Positions 48,595-57,947 are shown, numbered from the stretch's first letter. The stretch is DNA of 64,000 nt from Robertkochia sediminum (GCF_016786255.1 NZ_JADMKT010000078.1:303829-367828); one strand, 5' to 3'. The notes: generated by a model from the sequence alone, not told the origin. Translations and numbers: made by a program.

Positions 48595-51000
48595 ATGCAA
48601 AATAAATGCCGGCTTGTCTGCATTTCAATACTACTGCTCAGTATGCTCTCTGTTGCCAGGGCGCAAACCATGCATACCATCAGTGGGGAGATCAACGAAC
48701 TAAGCACCAAGGAATCTGTGATCGGAGCCAGCATCTTTGCCGTAGGAACCCGACTAGGTACAGCCACCAACGAATATGGGTTCTATTCCCTTACCTTACC
48801 CGAAGGCCGGTATGAACTGGTGGTCTCTGCGCTGGGTTATAAGACCATCACCAGGAAGATCGACCTTAAAGAAAATCTGCGACTTGACTTTTTACTGGAA
48901 GAAGACGCCCAACTTCTTGAAGAGGTGGTGGTTACCGAAAACAGTGAGCGCATAGATATCAAACGACCTCAGATGAGCGTGAATTCACTGCGTTCCACCA
49001 CCATAAAGAACATCCCTGTAGTGCTTGGAGAGCCCGATGTGCTGCGGTCTCTCGTACTCCTGCCCGGTGTTTCCAACGGCGGTGAAGGAGCCTCCGGCTT
49101 TAATGTACGAGGTGGTGCTGCCGATCAGAATCTTATTCTTCTCGATGAGGCGATCATCTTTAATTCTTCTCACCTTTTTGGCTTCTTCTCTGTATTTAAC
49201 CCCGACGCTATTAAAGATCTCAAGTTGTTTAAAGGTGGTATTCCCGCGCGATATGGCGGAAGGGTATCCTCGGTATTAGATATCTACCAGAAAGAAGGAA
49301 ATAAGAACGATATCAAGGTTACCGGAGGTATAGGAGCAGTAGCCTCAAGACTTCTGGTCGAAGGCCCTATTAATAAGGAGCGTTCATCCTTTCTTTTTGG
49401 AGGAAGAAGCTCTTACGCCCAACTTTTCCTTCCTCTCCTTGACATTGACAATTCGGCGAGCTTTTACGACCTGAATACCAAATTCAGCTTTAAACTCAAC
49501 CAGAATAACAACATCTATTTTTCAGGATACTTTGGTCGTGATAAGTTCCGTATCTCCGAAAGCTTCGTCAATTATTATGGCAATGCGGTATTCAATTTCA
49601 GGTGGAATCACATTTTCTCAGAAAAACTATTCTCTAACCTCTCCATGATCTATTCAGACTACGATTACGGACTGGAGCTCGATTTTGTCGGATTCGAGTG
49701 GGATTCGGGAATACAGAACCTGAACTTCAAGTATGACCTGAAGTATTACCTGAACAACGACATACAGGTAAACTTTGGAACCAACAACATCTATTATACC
49801 TTTAACCCGGGAAGGATCTCTCCGAACCGCGAGGATTCCGGGATCACCGAAGATCAGCTCACCAGAAAGTACGCAAATGAGTTTGCCTTATATGCCGACA
49901 TAGAGCAAAGGATCACAGAACAACTAAGCGTGCAATACGGTATCCGTTTCAGTCACTTTACTCGTTTGGGACAGGATGACCTGGCCATTTATGAAAACGA
50001 TCACGCCGTAAAGTTCAACCCTGAACTTGGTATTTACGAGGAGGCCGAACCTATCGAGATCATTAACCCCGGAAGGGGAAAGAGTCTGGCCACCTTTGCC
50101 AATCTCGAACCACGAGTATCTCTTACCTATTACTGGAATGATCAAAATGCGATCAAAGCCAGTTATATGCGGGTCACTCAATACCTGCACCTACTTTCAA
50201 ATACCAGCTCTCCTACTCCTTTGGATGTATGGACGCCGAGCGGGCCATTCATTGAACCCCAGATCGCAGATCAGATCGCTGCGGGGTATTTCAGAGAATT
50301 TTCAGAGAAAGGCTATAGTCTTGAGGCCGAGGTTTTCTATAAAAAGATTCAAAATCGGATCGATTATATTGACGGGGCCGACCTGATCGCCAAAGAATAT
50401 ATAGAATGTATTATCCTCAACGGGGAGGCCAGGGCTTACGGAGCCGAATTACTGCTGCGAAAGAACACCGGTAACCTTCAGGGATGGCTGGCCTATACCC
50501 TAAGCCGCTCGGAACAGCGAACCCCGGGAAGAGGCCCTGTAGAATTCGACGGTCAATCGGTAGATGAACCGGGCATCAATAACGGAGCCTGGTACAACAC
50601 CCCATGGGACAAAACCCATGATATTTCATTATACACCAGTTATAAGTTGAATTCGAAATGGAAATTCAATGCCAACTTTATTTACCAGACGGGCCAGCCT
50701 ACGAACTACCCTACAGGTCAATTTGAGTTTGAAGGTATCAGTGTTCCGTATTACGGGTTGCGCAATGAAGCACGGCTGCCCGATTATCACAGACTGGATC
50801 TGGCAGTGACCCTCACTCCCGAAAAGAACAGAAACAGAAAATGGCAGGGCGAATGGGTATTTAGCGTCTATAATGCCTACAACCGAAGGAACGCCGCTTC
50901 GATCAATTTTCGCCGCAACAGCGATAGCGGAGTTAATGAAGCCGTGCGTACAGCCATCTTTGGTATCGTTCCTTCAGTAACCTATAATTTCAACTTCTAG
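48595..51000 (+). CDS. TonB-dependent receptor with N-terminal regulatory-like domain
   Basis: An 801-residue outer-membrane receptor. Signal peptide (about 1-23), carboxypeptidase-regulatory-like domain (about 26-105, TISGEINELSTKESVIGASIFAV), a linker with LLEEVVVTENS, plug (about 120-220, GGEGASGFNVRGGAADQNLILLDE, LKLFKGGIPARYGGRVSSVLDI) and a barrel ending FGIVPSVTYNFNF. This plug type, with the phrase NLILLDEAIIFNSSHLFGFFSVFNPDA, is characteristic of receptors paired with DUF4249 lipoproteins, and such a gene follows 3 nt later. The ligand is unknown; related systems occur in many copies per flavobacterial genome. Confidence 0.93.
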   Translation: MQNKCRLVCISILLLSMLSVARAQTMHTISGEINELSTKESVIGASIFAVGTRLGTATNEYGFYSLTLPEGRYELVVSALGYKTITRKIDLKENLRLDFLLEEDAQLLEEVVVTENSERIDIKRPQMSVNSLRSTTIKNIPVVLGEPDVLRSLVLLPGVSNGGEGASGFNVRGGAADQNLILLDEAIIFNSSHLFGFFSVFNPDAIKDLKLFKGGIPARYGGRVSSVLDIYQKEGNKNDIKVTGGIGAVASRLLVEGPINKERSSFLFGGRSSYAQLFLPLLDIDNSASFYDLNTKFSFKLNQNNNIYFSGYFGRDKFRISESFVNYYGNAVFNFRWNHIFSEKLFSNLSMIYSDYDYGLELDFVGFEWDSGIQNLNFKYDLKYYLNNDIQVNFGTNNIYYTFNPGRISPNREDSGITEDQLTRKYANEFALYADIEQRITEQLSVQYGIRFSHFTRLGQDDLAIYENDHAVKFNPELGIYEEAEPIEIINPGRGKSLATFANLEPRVSLTYYWNDQNAIKASYMRVTQYLHLLSNTSSPTPLDVWTPSGPFIEPQIADQIAAGYFREFSEKGYSLEAEVFYKKIQNRIDYIDGADLIAKEYIECIILNGEARAYGAELLLRKNTGNLQGWLAYTLSRSEQRTPGRGPVEFDGQSVDEPGINNGAWYNTPWDKTHDISLYTSYKLNSKWKFNANFIYQTGQPTNYPTGQFEFEGISVPYYGLRNEARLPDYHRLDLAVTLTPEKNRNRKWQGEWVFSVYNAYNRRNAASINFRRNSDSGVNEAVRTAIFGIVPSVTYNFNF

Positions 51001-51003
51001 ATC

Positions 51004-51819
51004 ATGAAAAGATTTCTATATACGACCCTCAGCACGTTATTCTTACTGTTCTCTTCATGTGAAGATGTGGTAGATATCCCTTTGGAAGATCCGGAACCGC
51101 GGTTGGTGGTCAATGCGTTGATCAGGGTCAATTCACAGGAACCCATCAATACCGTGACCGTGGGCTTACTGCTCTCCAGTAATTTTTTCGCAGACAATCC
51201 GCCTGTAAACGATGCCTCGGTAACCCTCGAAGACCTGGAAACAGGAACGCAGTATGCATTGGACCTTCAACCGGACAACACCGGCACATACACCGCAGAC
51301 ATTTCTACCGAAGTATTAACTTCAGGAGTCATGGAACTACAGATCTTATATAAGGGTGAACTATATACGGCTACCAGTGAGTTCGTTCCCTCTACCCCTA
51401 TTATAGTGCTGGAACAGGGAGACAGTTCGTTGTTCGACGAAGAGAGTATCGAGATCATCATTGGCTACAACGATCCTGCCGACCAAGTCAACTACTATCT
51501 GCTGGATTATGATCAGGGGGAATTCTTTACCTCAGAAGACACCTTTTACCAGGGACAATTCATTGAATTCTCCTTTTTTCACGGTAAAGCTTCACCCGGA
51601 GATGTACTGGAGGTCTCTATACTTGGAGCAGACCAGCGATTCACGAATTATATGAATCAAATTCTTGAATTGAGCGGTGCCCAGGGATTTACCCCCTTTC
51701 AAACTCCGGTTTCTGCAGCGCGCGGAAATATTATCGGGCCCAACGACCACAACAGGAACTTTGCCCTGGGATATTTCGCCATTGCCGAAGCCTACTCCCA
51801 AACCTTATTGATCGAATAA
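51004..51819 (+). CDS. DUF4249 lipoprotein, partner of the TonB receptor
   Basis: A 271-residue lipoprotein of the DUF4249 family. The signal (MKRFLYTTLSTLFLLFSSC, lipobox Cys at residue 19) is followed by CEDVVDIPLEDPEPRLVVNALI, the family's opening motif. Two immunoglobulin-like beta domains follow. It lies 3 nt after the TonB receptor gene and is presumed to be its surface-exposed partner, in the manner of SusD for SusC though the fold is unrelated. Neither partner's substrate is known. Confidence 0.9.
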   Translation: MKRFLYTTLSTLFLLFSSCEDVVDIPLEDPEPRLVVNALIRVNSQEPINTVTVGLLLSSNFFADNPPVNDASVTLEDLETGTQYALDLQPDNTGTYTADISTEVLTSGVMELQILYKGELYTATSEFVPSTPIIVLEQGDSSLFDEESIEIIIGYNDPADQVNYYLLDYDQGEFFTSEDTFYQGQFIEFSFFHGKASPGDVLEVSILGADQRFTNYMNQILELSGAQGFTPFQTPVSAARGNIIGPNDHNRNFALGYFAIAEAYSQTLLIE

Positions 51820-51950
51820 CACAACGCGTTTGAAAGGCCTTCTAACTCATTTTAAAAAGACTTAATGAGTTCATCATCATTAAGAACATTGTAGCGCAAT
51901 ACATCCAATAAGGTGGGTTTTTAGTACCTTTAACGGCGAAACCCGTCCAA

Positions 51951-52181
51951 ATGAAAAAGACTAACAGAGAACTCATGTTCAAGAGCTTTAAGTATTTTGC
52001 CTATACGGTACTCCTCATGTTTACAGCTCCCGTGGTGATCTACCAGGCATTTAAGAACCAAACCCACCCGTTTTACTGGCCTGTACTTATTGTTGGGATC
52101 ATACTGTGTATTGCAGCCATAGGTATGGGATTTTTCAGCCTTAGACTTATTATGAGATCCTTGTTTGGTAAAAAAGAGTAA
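51951..52181 (+). CDS. Small two-helix membrane protein (DUF6095-like)
   Basis: A 76-residue protein with two membrane helices (about 15-32 and 43-65) separated by KNQTHPFYWP. The pattern of a short basic N-terminus, FKYFAYTVLLMFTAPVVIYQAFKNQTHP and a second helix ending RLIMRSLFGKK fits the DUF6095 group of Bacteroidota as I recall it. Function is unknown. It is preceded by a TACCTTTA element (51925-51932, one base off TAnnTTTG) about 19 nt before the ATG. An 8-bp inverted repeat at 51843-51870 (AACTCATT / AATGAGTT) lies between it and the DUF4249 gene, without the T tract of a terminator. Confidence 0.7.
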   Translation: MKKTNRELMFKSFKYFAYTVLLMFTAPVVIYQAFKNQTHPFYWPVLIVGIILCIAAIGMGFFSLRLIMRSLFGKKE

Positions 52182-52198
52182 CCCTGCCGGTAAGCGTG

Positions 52199-52731
52199 CT
52201 ATTCATCACATAAATGATGATCCTGAAAGTAGTTACCGGCCATGTGATACAATTTTTGCTGAGCATGGTCAAGATTCCATCTTAAAGATCGTTCCATATC
52301 ATTAATTACCACCACCTCGCTGATCCCGATAACCACAGCTCTTTCTTTGTCAAGTGTATTTTCCCCACAGAATGCCACTAAGAGTGTTTTGAGGCCCGTA
52401 AACGCGAGCCGCCCCATGAGGGCCATAAAGTACATTAATCACATCGTGTACGGCATACACCTCCAGATCAGGCCATTTCCGGCCAGGCGCAAGAATATGC
52501 AGTGATCTCCCGCCCCAATGGATCGGTTACCCGTGCATATACCCTTTCTGCATCGGGAATTACAGCACCAACAGCCAACAGAAATCCATCGCCCCCGTCA
52601 GACAACGTATAGGTATCGATATGCGCCTCAGGGAACGTTTCAGACAACGACTTGCACAATGTCTCTTTAGCATCCTGCTGGGTCAGAGCTCCTTTAAACT
52701 TATCTGATGCTACAAGTATTTTCACTGGCAT
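52199..52731 (-). pseudogene. Glycerate kinase, decayed by internal deletions and frameshifts
   Basis: Three separated remnants of a type-1 glycerate kinase lie in order on the minus strand. Codons from 52731 give MPVKILVASDKFKGALTQQD ... LSDGGDGFLLAVGA ... DPLGREITAYS, the family N-terminus, ending at a TGA at 52468. In the next frame, about 52474-52400, is the phrase DVINVLYGPHGAARVYGPQ, which matches the conserved DVxNPLxGPxGAAxVFxPQ stretch from the middle of the enzyme. A further frame then gives LLVAFCGENTLDK ... GISEVVVINDM, the C-terminal VAxxGE segment, to a stop at 52199. The whole is 533 bp whereas the intact gene is about 1.1 kb, so two large internal segments are missing. Such a product cannot be active. 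It is most likely a relic of the glycerate-phosphorylating step. Confidence 0.8.
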
Positions 52732-52801
52732 ATACTATACGATTAAAGACAATGTAAATTGAAAGGATGCGTCCGTGCCAGTATGCACTTTGATCCGGCT
52801 C

Positions 52802-52838
52802 AAAAAAAAAAAAAAAGAGCCTCTAAAGAGACTCTTTT
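52802..52838 (-). terminator. Terminator of the acyl-CoA synthetase gene, with a 15-nt T tract
   Basis: On the minus strand AAGAGTCTC / GAGGCTCTT (9-bp stem with one G-U pair, 4-nt loop) is followed by fifteen T residues (plus-strand A run 52802-52816). It lies 30 nt past the stop codon and ends the minus-strand acyl cluster. Confidence 0.88.
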
Positions 52839-52867
52839 ACCCGAACATTTACATATCTATGAACAGC

Positions 52868-54373
52868 TCAGGAAAATTCATGACATGCCTTATGATCATT
52901 GAGATAGGATTCTTTTAACGCTTTCCGGTTAAGTTTTCCGGTATCGTTCTTAGGCAGCGTTTGGCAGTGCACCACTTTAGCGGGGATCTTAAATTTAGCA
53001 AGTTTATCGCTACAGTAAGACCGCACCTCTTCAGTACTTAGGGCTTTGTCGCTCACGACAAAGGCTACTCCACTTTCGCCCCATTTCTCATCGGGAACAC
53101 CAATAACCACCACCTCTTTTATTTCGCTATGGGTAAGTAAGACCCGTTCAACTTCTACGGGGTAAACATTTTCCCCACCGCTTATGTACATATTCTTTTT
53201 ACGGTCTACGATATAGATAAAGCCTTCTTTGTCGCGAATAGCAACATCACCGGTTCGCATCCACGCCCCGAACCTGGCTTTTTCTGTTGCTTCAGGGTTA
53301 TTCCAGTACCCGGGACTCACCATCGGGCCGCCAATGAGCAGCTCTCCGCGTTCGCCCTGAGGCACATCTTTCCCCTGGTCATCTACTACGCGGATGTCAA
53401 CGTAAAAGTTGGGTTTCCCTATAGAGCCTTCCTTTCGGTTAGCATCATCCTGGTGAAGTGATGTCAGGTTAGGTCCTGCTTCGGTAAGTCCGTACCCCTG
53501 CCTAACCGGTATCCCCTTTCGGTGAAAGGTTTCTATAAGTGGTACAGGCATACTTTCTCCACCAACGATAAGATACTTTAGTGATGACAGATCCCTCGAA
53601 TTAAAGTCCTCCTGATCTACCATCATTTTAAGCATGGTGGGTACCGCCATGAACAGATCTAGTCGTTCTTCTTCGATACAATCCATCACGGCAGAAGGAT
53701 CGAACTTATTAAAAAGCAAAAGGGTACCACCGTGGTGCAATACCGGGGTGAGGAAGACATTCCATCCTCCGGTATGAAAAAGAGGCATACAATTAAGGGT
53801 CGTTGTATTATTAGCAAGGCTAAGACTCAAGGCGGTATTGATACTATTCCAGAACATCATCTTATGCGTATACACAGCACCTTTTGGAAAGCCTGTGGTT
53901 CCACTTGTGTAGAGTATGAACACGGGATCATCATTATCGAGCTTTTCCTGCACCGGAGCAGATCGCTGGTCAAAACATTTCGCTAAATCATCAATAGGAA
54001 TACGTTCTCCGGTAAATTGCAATTTCTCTTTTTCGACCACGGTATCCCTGTAAAATAAAAGCTTACACCCTGAATCATCCAGCATATAGTCCAGCTCCTC
54101 CGGCGCAAGCCTGAAATTAAGCGGCACCAGAACAAATCCTGTTTTAAGGGCTGCTGCGAAGAGCATGACCTGGTAGATGCTGTTATCACAAATGATACCC
54201 AGGCGGTCTCCCCGATCAATAGTGTAGGTATCCTTCAACCAGGTAGCAAGCGTATTGGCCGCCTCATTGAGTTGCCTGTAGGTAAAGGCCTCTCCGGTTT
54301 CTCCGATCTTTATAGCTGTTTTTTCAGGGCTGTATTCGGCCCATTTTGAGAACCAGTCGTAGGTATTGATCAT
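52868..54373 (-). CDS. Acyl-CoA synthetase (AMP-binding enzyme)
   Basis: A 501-residue adenylate-forming ligase that would activate a carboxylic acid with ATP and couple it to CoA or another thiol. Core motifs are present: A3 (ILYTSGTTGFPKGAV), A5 (QGYGLTEAGP), A7 (RTGDVAI), A8 (DRKKNMYISGGENVYPVEVE) and A10 with the catalytic Lys (KNDTGKLNRKAL). The substrate pocket sequence (CMPLFHTGGWNVFLTP, then VGGESMPVPL) resembles medium- or long-chain and aryl-CoA ligases, but a chain length cannot be read from it. It lies 14 nt after the KAS III-like gene, in the same operon, so its product may be that protein's substrate. Confidence 0.9.
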   Translation of the reverse strand: MINTYDWFSKWAEYSPEKTAIKIGETGEAFTYRQLNEAANTLATWLKDTYTIDRGDRLGIICDNSIYQVMLFAAALKTGFVLVPLNFRLAPEELDYMLDDSGCKLLFYRDTVVEKEKLQFTGERIPIDDLAKCFDQRSAPVQEKLDNDDPVFILYTSGTTGFPKGAVYTHKMMFWNSINTALSLSLANNTTTLNCMPLFHTGGWNVFLTPVLHHGGTLLLFNKFDPSAVMDCIEEERLDLFMAVPTMLKMMVDQEDFNSRDLSSLKYLIVGGESMPVPLIETFHRKGIPVRQGYGLTEAGPNLTSLHQDDANRKEGSIGKPNFYVDIRVVDDQGKDVPQGERGELLIGGPMVSPGYWNNPEATEKARFGAWMRTGDVAIRDKEGFIYIVDRKKNMYISGGENVYPVEVERVLLTHSEIKEVVVIGVPDEKWGESGVAFVVSDKALSTEEVRSYCSDKLAKFKIPAKVVHCQTLPKNDTGKLNRKALKESYLNDHKACHEFS

Positions 54374-54387
54374 AGTGTCATTTTAAA

Positions 54388-55374
54388 TTAGAGAACAAAG
54401 GCATTTGCAGCGAAGGCCAAGCCACCTCCTGAGCCGATAAAAAAGAGGGTGTCGCCTTCTTTGATCTTTCCGTTTTCCCAGGCTTCATGAAAAGCGATTG
54501 GAATACAGGCCGATCCCGTATATCCGTATTCGTGCATCACGGTTTGCGCCTTATCTTCCGGCACTCCTAATATATCTAAAGTAGCGCGAATAGCATTGAT
54601 ATTGATCTGAGTGATCAGGAACTGATCTACCTCTTCCATACCAATATTCATCTCGCTCGCAAGATCTTTCGCAAGGTTACTCCACATGGTAGGGTTGAGT
54701 TCCGGCGGAAATTTCTTTACGAATTTTAATTGATGGTCGTTATTCTGGATCCTGTTACAGTTAACCGGTTGCTGGGTACCTCCGGAATAGATTCCCATCC
54801 AATCGGCATACTCTCCTCGGGTTTGCAATTTTCCGGTTTGAAATCCGGTTTTCATATCGTCTGTTGCCGTGAGCAATACAGCTCCGGCCCCATCGGCAAA
54901 AAGTGTAACGGTTTTCTTATCGGTCTTATTCAGGTACTTACTCATGGCATAAGCCCCGATAACCAGTGCGTTCTTTACACTGCCGCTACGTATAAAATGT
55001 GAAGCTGTTTCCATGGCAGTCACAAAACCGGCACAAGCCGAATTCAGGTCAAAGGTTCCTGCCTTGGTAGCCTTCAGGCGATCCTGTAAAATGGCCGCTG
55101 TAGAAGGAGAAACATATTCAGGGGTATCTGTCGCGATAATGATCAGGTCCAGACTGTCGGCCGACATTCCTGCCCTGTCTAAACATTGCCTTGCTGCATT
55201 TTCACACAGATCGGCAGTTGACTCGTGCTCTGTACACCACCTTCGGTTGTATATTTCTACATTTTGTCTGAGCCAGGTATCTACATCTTCACCCAGCACT
55301 TCATTAAAGTAAGAATTGGGAATGATCTGATCAGGAACATACATCCCTGAAGAGATGATCTTTGCATTTTTCAT
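54388..55374 (-). CDS. KAS III-like protein lacking the catalytic His and Asn
   Basis: A 328-residue thiolase-fold protein aligned with FabH (KAS III). The nucleophile C114 is intact in LNSACAGFVTA, and IIATDTPEYVSPSTAAILQ and IGSGGGLAFAANAFVL follow the family. In FabH the catalytic His sits in PHQANLRI and the Asn in HGNTSAAS. Here the corresponding residues are T255 (LITQININAIR) and Y285 (EYGYTGSAC), so two members of the triad are gone. Without them decarboxylative condensation should not work; an acyl-transfer or thioesterase role is more likely. The frame opens with a GTG at 55380, but the ATG at 55374 (MKNAKIISSG) is the natural start. It is followed 14 nt later by the acyl-CoA synthetase gene. 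Confidence 0.88.
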   Translation of the reverse strand: MKNAKIISSGMYVPDQIIPNSYFNEVLGEDVDTWLRQNVEIYNRRWCTEHESTADLCENAARQCLDRAGMSADSLDLIIIATDTPEYVSPSTAAILQDRLKATKAGTFDLNSACAGFVTAMETASHFIRSGSVKNALVIGAYAMSKYLNKTDKKTVTLFADGAGAVLLTATDDMKTGFQTGKLQTRGEYADWMGIYSGGTQQPVNCNRIQNNDHQLKFVKKFPPELNPTMWSNLAKDLASEMNIGMEEVDQFLITQININAIRATLDILGVPEDKAQTVMHEYGYTGSACIPIAFHEAWENGKIKEGDTLFFIGSGGGLAFAANAFVL

Positions 55375-55390
55375 TCGCACATTTGCTTTT

Positions 55391-55436
55391 TTTTAAAACC
55401 GGGCAGGCATGGTACATGCCCATCGCCCTGCCCGGC
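55391..55436 (-). terminator. Hairpin between the TonB receptor and the KAS III-like gene
   Basis: A 9-bp GC-rich perfect stem (CCGGGCAGG / CCTGCCCGG, arms 55399-55407 and 55427-55435) encloses a second small palindrome (GGCATG...CATGCC). On the minus strand it is followed by TTTT and an A run, so it may be a weak or partial terminator. The KAS III-like ATG is only 17 nt beyond, leaving no room for a separate promoter; partial read-through would lower expression of the two distal genes. Confidence 0.6.
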
Positions 55437-55469
55437 TCTTAAATATTCTGTTATCTTCTGTTTACGGGA

Positions 55470-57947
55470 CTAAAAGTTAAATTTGGTTTCCAAAAGGTAG
55501 AGTCCGCGTGTTGGAGGAGCTGCTGTAAATTCTCTCAGGTCCTGGTTCAACAAATTGGTTACAGCTAAGCCTAGGCTAAACTTCTCGCTAAAGCGATACC
55601 CAAGGTTGAAGTCTACTGAAGCAAATCCTCCTAATGGTCCGTAGTTGAATGAATCGGTACCCGGAGCTCCCTCTACGATAGGCGTACCTCTGTAGGTCTC
55701 CCCTGGAATAGTTTCAGAAGCGATCTGGAAACTTGAGAAATAATTGTACTTCTCTACCCAACGGGTAAATACACTTCCGTATAAACGATCACCCGAATAG
55801 TTCACTGCGATACTTCCCTTGTTGTTAGGAGCATTCACGAGGAAATCAAAATTATTTACCTCGCCATCGCGATTGAAGTCATTTTCAGGATTGTCTTCGT
55901 CATAAGAATAATCAAAGAATGAATAGTTTGCCGTTACATTTAAAGAAGGGTTGATCATATAGGTAACGCTAAGATCTGTACCATAGGTATTCACTTCCCC
56001 GAAGTTAATGTACGTTGCTACCAGTCCGTAAGGAATGGCCTGTACTTCTTCGATCGGAGTGTCTCCTCTGAACGTTGGGGCAAGAAAGGCAGTAACCGGA
56101 CTTAAGAAGTCCTTGTTGTTATTGTAGAATGCGTTCACATCGATATAAAGTTTCTTACCAATGGTTCCGCGGTATCCGATCTCATAGGTGTTAAGTTTCT
56201 CAACGGTCTGAGGATCAATAACGGTTCCATCTGCAAGGGTAAATCCTTCTGCATTACCAAGAATAAGACCTCCGAAAAGGTTACCGTACATGTTCAGGAT
56301 CGTTGGCGCAGCAATACCCTGACCATAAGTAAGACGAAGCGTACCTTTGGCGAACTCCTTAATAATACCTGCTTTAGGGATAAAGTTCGTACCGTAAACT
56401 TCGTGATTATCGATCCTTGCGGCTCCAAGCGCCTTAAATCCAAGACCCATATCCCAAAGTAAGTGACCGTATCCACCGATCTGACCTACTTCGATAAAAT
56501 CGTCTTCGTTCTCATCTAACAGGTAAGACCCTAAACTGTTTGCTCTATCCAGCTGCCACTGTACTCCGGCAACCACTTCCAGTTTGTCATTAAACACGCT
56601 ATTGGTATACTGAGCCTCTGCATTCCAGCGATTGGAATCATCGCGAAAACGCGCTCCTGTGGCGAAAGAAGCCTCTCCACCGGCGATGTCTTCAGGAACA
56701 CCTGCATCGATAGCGGCATAATAAGCCTTGGTTCTGTCATCAATGCTATAGGTATCATCGGTTTTTGAGGTCGTATGATATACTTGGGCAAAGAAGTTCT
56801 TAGTCTTAAAACGAAGTTGGAATACGTTGATCTTCCAGTCTACGATCTGGTTTCTACCAACGTTGGTTGGAGAAAGATATGTACTGTTACTATGCTCATA
56901 GGTAGCGATAAGGTCTGTACCCGGTGATGGTGTATAGATCGCAGTGGCACCGGCCTTAATGAACTCTACATCAGGATCGAGCTGAAACTCGTTATATCCC
57001 TCTTTCACTCCGTCGAGTCCGGCAAAGTTCGGATCTGAAGGCAGACGTCCGGCAGCATCCTTACGATCGATATATACAGAGTCTACATACTCGAACTCCT
57101 CAGCACGGGTATATTCTCCGGTAACCTTATAGGCAAATTTCTCACTCACCTTATCGGCCCAGCGCATTCTAAGTGAATTAAAGGCATTTCCATCGCCATT
57201 CACTCCAATATTACCTACTACAGTACCTCCCTGATAAACGCGTGGATCTTTGGTTCTGATATTGATGAGACCATTGTGTGCATTCGGTCCGTACAAGGTA
57301 GCGTTAGGTCCGAGAATTACCTCGGCCTGCTCGGTATCTTCCTTGATAACGGTTGATAGCGGACCAAGAGGGAGGCCTGTAGCAACAAGTGATGAAATAC
57401 GGTTATCGATCACCTGAAGGTTCTTTGAGTTAAAGTTAGAGTTGAATCCGCGAATGTTAAACGCAGGAGCGGCAATACCGGCGCGGAAATAATCAACACC
57501 TTTTTTACGCGCTACTAACTCCGCAGGATTTCCAGGGAATTCTTCGATCTCACGCGGACTAATAGAAACGATCGTCGAAGGTGAGTTCGTTAGTTTTTCT
57601 GCTTTTTTGGAACCGGAATAAACAACCACTTCATCCAGAGCTACTCCGGGACTCAGGCTAAAGTCTACTCCTGTCTTGTCTTCATTTACCAGGATCTCTC
57701 TCGAAGATTTAGAGAATCCTACATAGGTAACCTCGAGGATCACTTTTCCGGAAGAAACAGTAACCTCATAAACCCCATCTGCATTGGCAGAGGTTCCTAC
57801 CCCCTGATTGGCCACAAATACAGCAGCACCGGGAAGGGGTGTTCCAGAATTGTCAGTTACCGTACCCTTAATGGTGTACTGTTGGGCAAACACCCCGGTA
57901 CTAAAGACCAGAGCGAAGAGCACCAAAAAGAAATTCACAATTTTCAT
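55470..57947 (-). CDS. TonB-dependent receptor in the acyl cluster
   Basis: An 825-residue outer-membrane receptor. Signal peptide (about 1-22, ending VFAQ), carboxypeptidase-regulatory-like domain (about 25-105), then plug with ALDEVVVYSGSKKAEKLTNSPSTIVSISPREIEEFPGNPAELV and the receptor signature SLVATGLPLGPLSTVIKEDTEQAEVILGPNATLYGPNAHNGLINIRTK. The barrel ends YLLETKFNF. This is a stand-alone receptor, not a SusC, and has no SusD partner. The frame begins with TTG at 57956; the ATG at 57947 (MKIVNFFLVLF) gives a normal signal peptide. It lies 55 nt after the hydrolase gene in the same direction, so it probably takes up the molecule that the cluster processes. Confidence 0.92.
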   Translation of the reverse strand: MKIVNFFLVLFALVFSTGVFAQQYTIKGTVTDNSGTPLPGAAVFVANQGVGTSANADGVYEVTVSSGKVILEVTYVGFSKSSREILVNEDKTGVDFSLSPGVALDEVVVYSGSKKAEKLTNSPSTIVSISPREIEEFPGNPAELVARKKGVDYFRAGIAAPAFNIRGFNSNFNSKNLQVIDNRISSLVATGLPLGPLSTVIKEDTEQAEVILGPNATLYGPNAHNGLINIRTKDPRVYQGGTVVGNIGVNGDGNAFNSLRMRWADKVSEKFAYKVTGEYTRAEEFEYVDSVYIDRKDAAGRLPSDPNFAGLDGVKEGYNEFQLDPDVEFIKAGATAIYTPSPGTDLIATYEHSNSTYLSPTNVGRNQIVDWKINVFQLRFKTKNFFAQVYHTTSKTDDTYSIDDRTKAYYAAIDAGVPEDIAGGEASFATGARFRDDSNRWNAEAQYTNSVFNDKLEVVAGVQWQLDRANSLGSYLLDENEDDFIEVGQIGGYGHLLWDMGLGFKALGAARIDNHEVYGTNFIPKAGIIKEFAKGTLRLTYGQGIAAPTILNMYGNLFGGLILGNAEGFTLADGTVIDPQTVEKLNTYEIGYRGTIGKKLYIDVNAFYNNNKDFLSPVTAFLAPTFRGDTPIEEVQAIPYGLVATYINFGEVNTYGTDLSVTYMINPSLNVTANYSFFDYSYDEDNPENDFNRDGEVNNFDFLVNAPNNKGSIAVNYSGDRLYGSVFTRWVEKYNYFSSFQIASETIPGETYRGTPIVEGAPGTDSFNYGPLGGFASVDFNLGYRFSEKFSLGLAVTNLLNQDLREFTAAPPTRGLYLLETKFNF

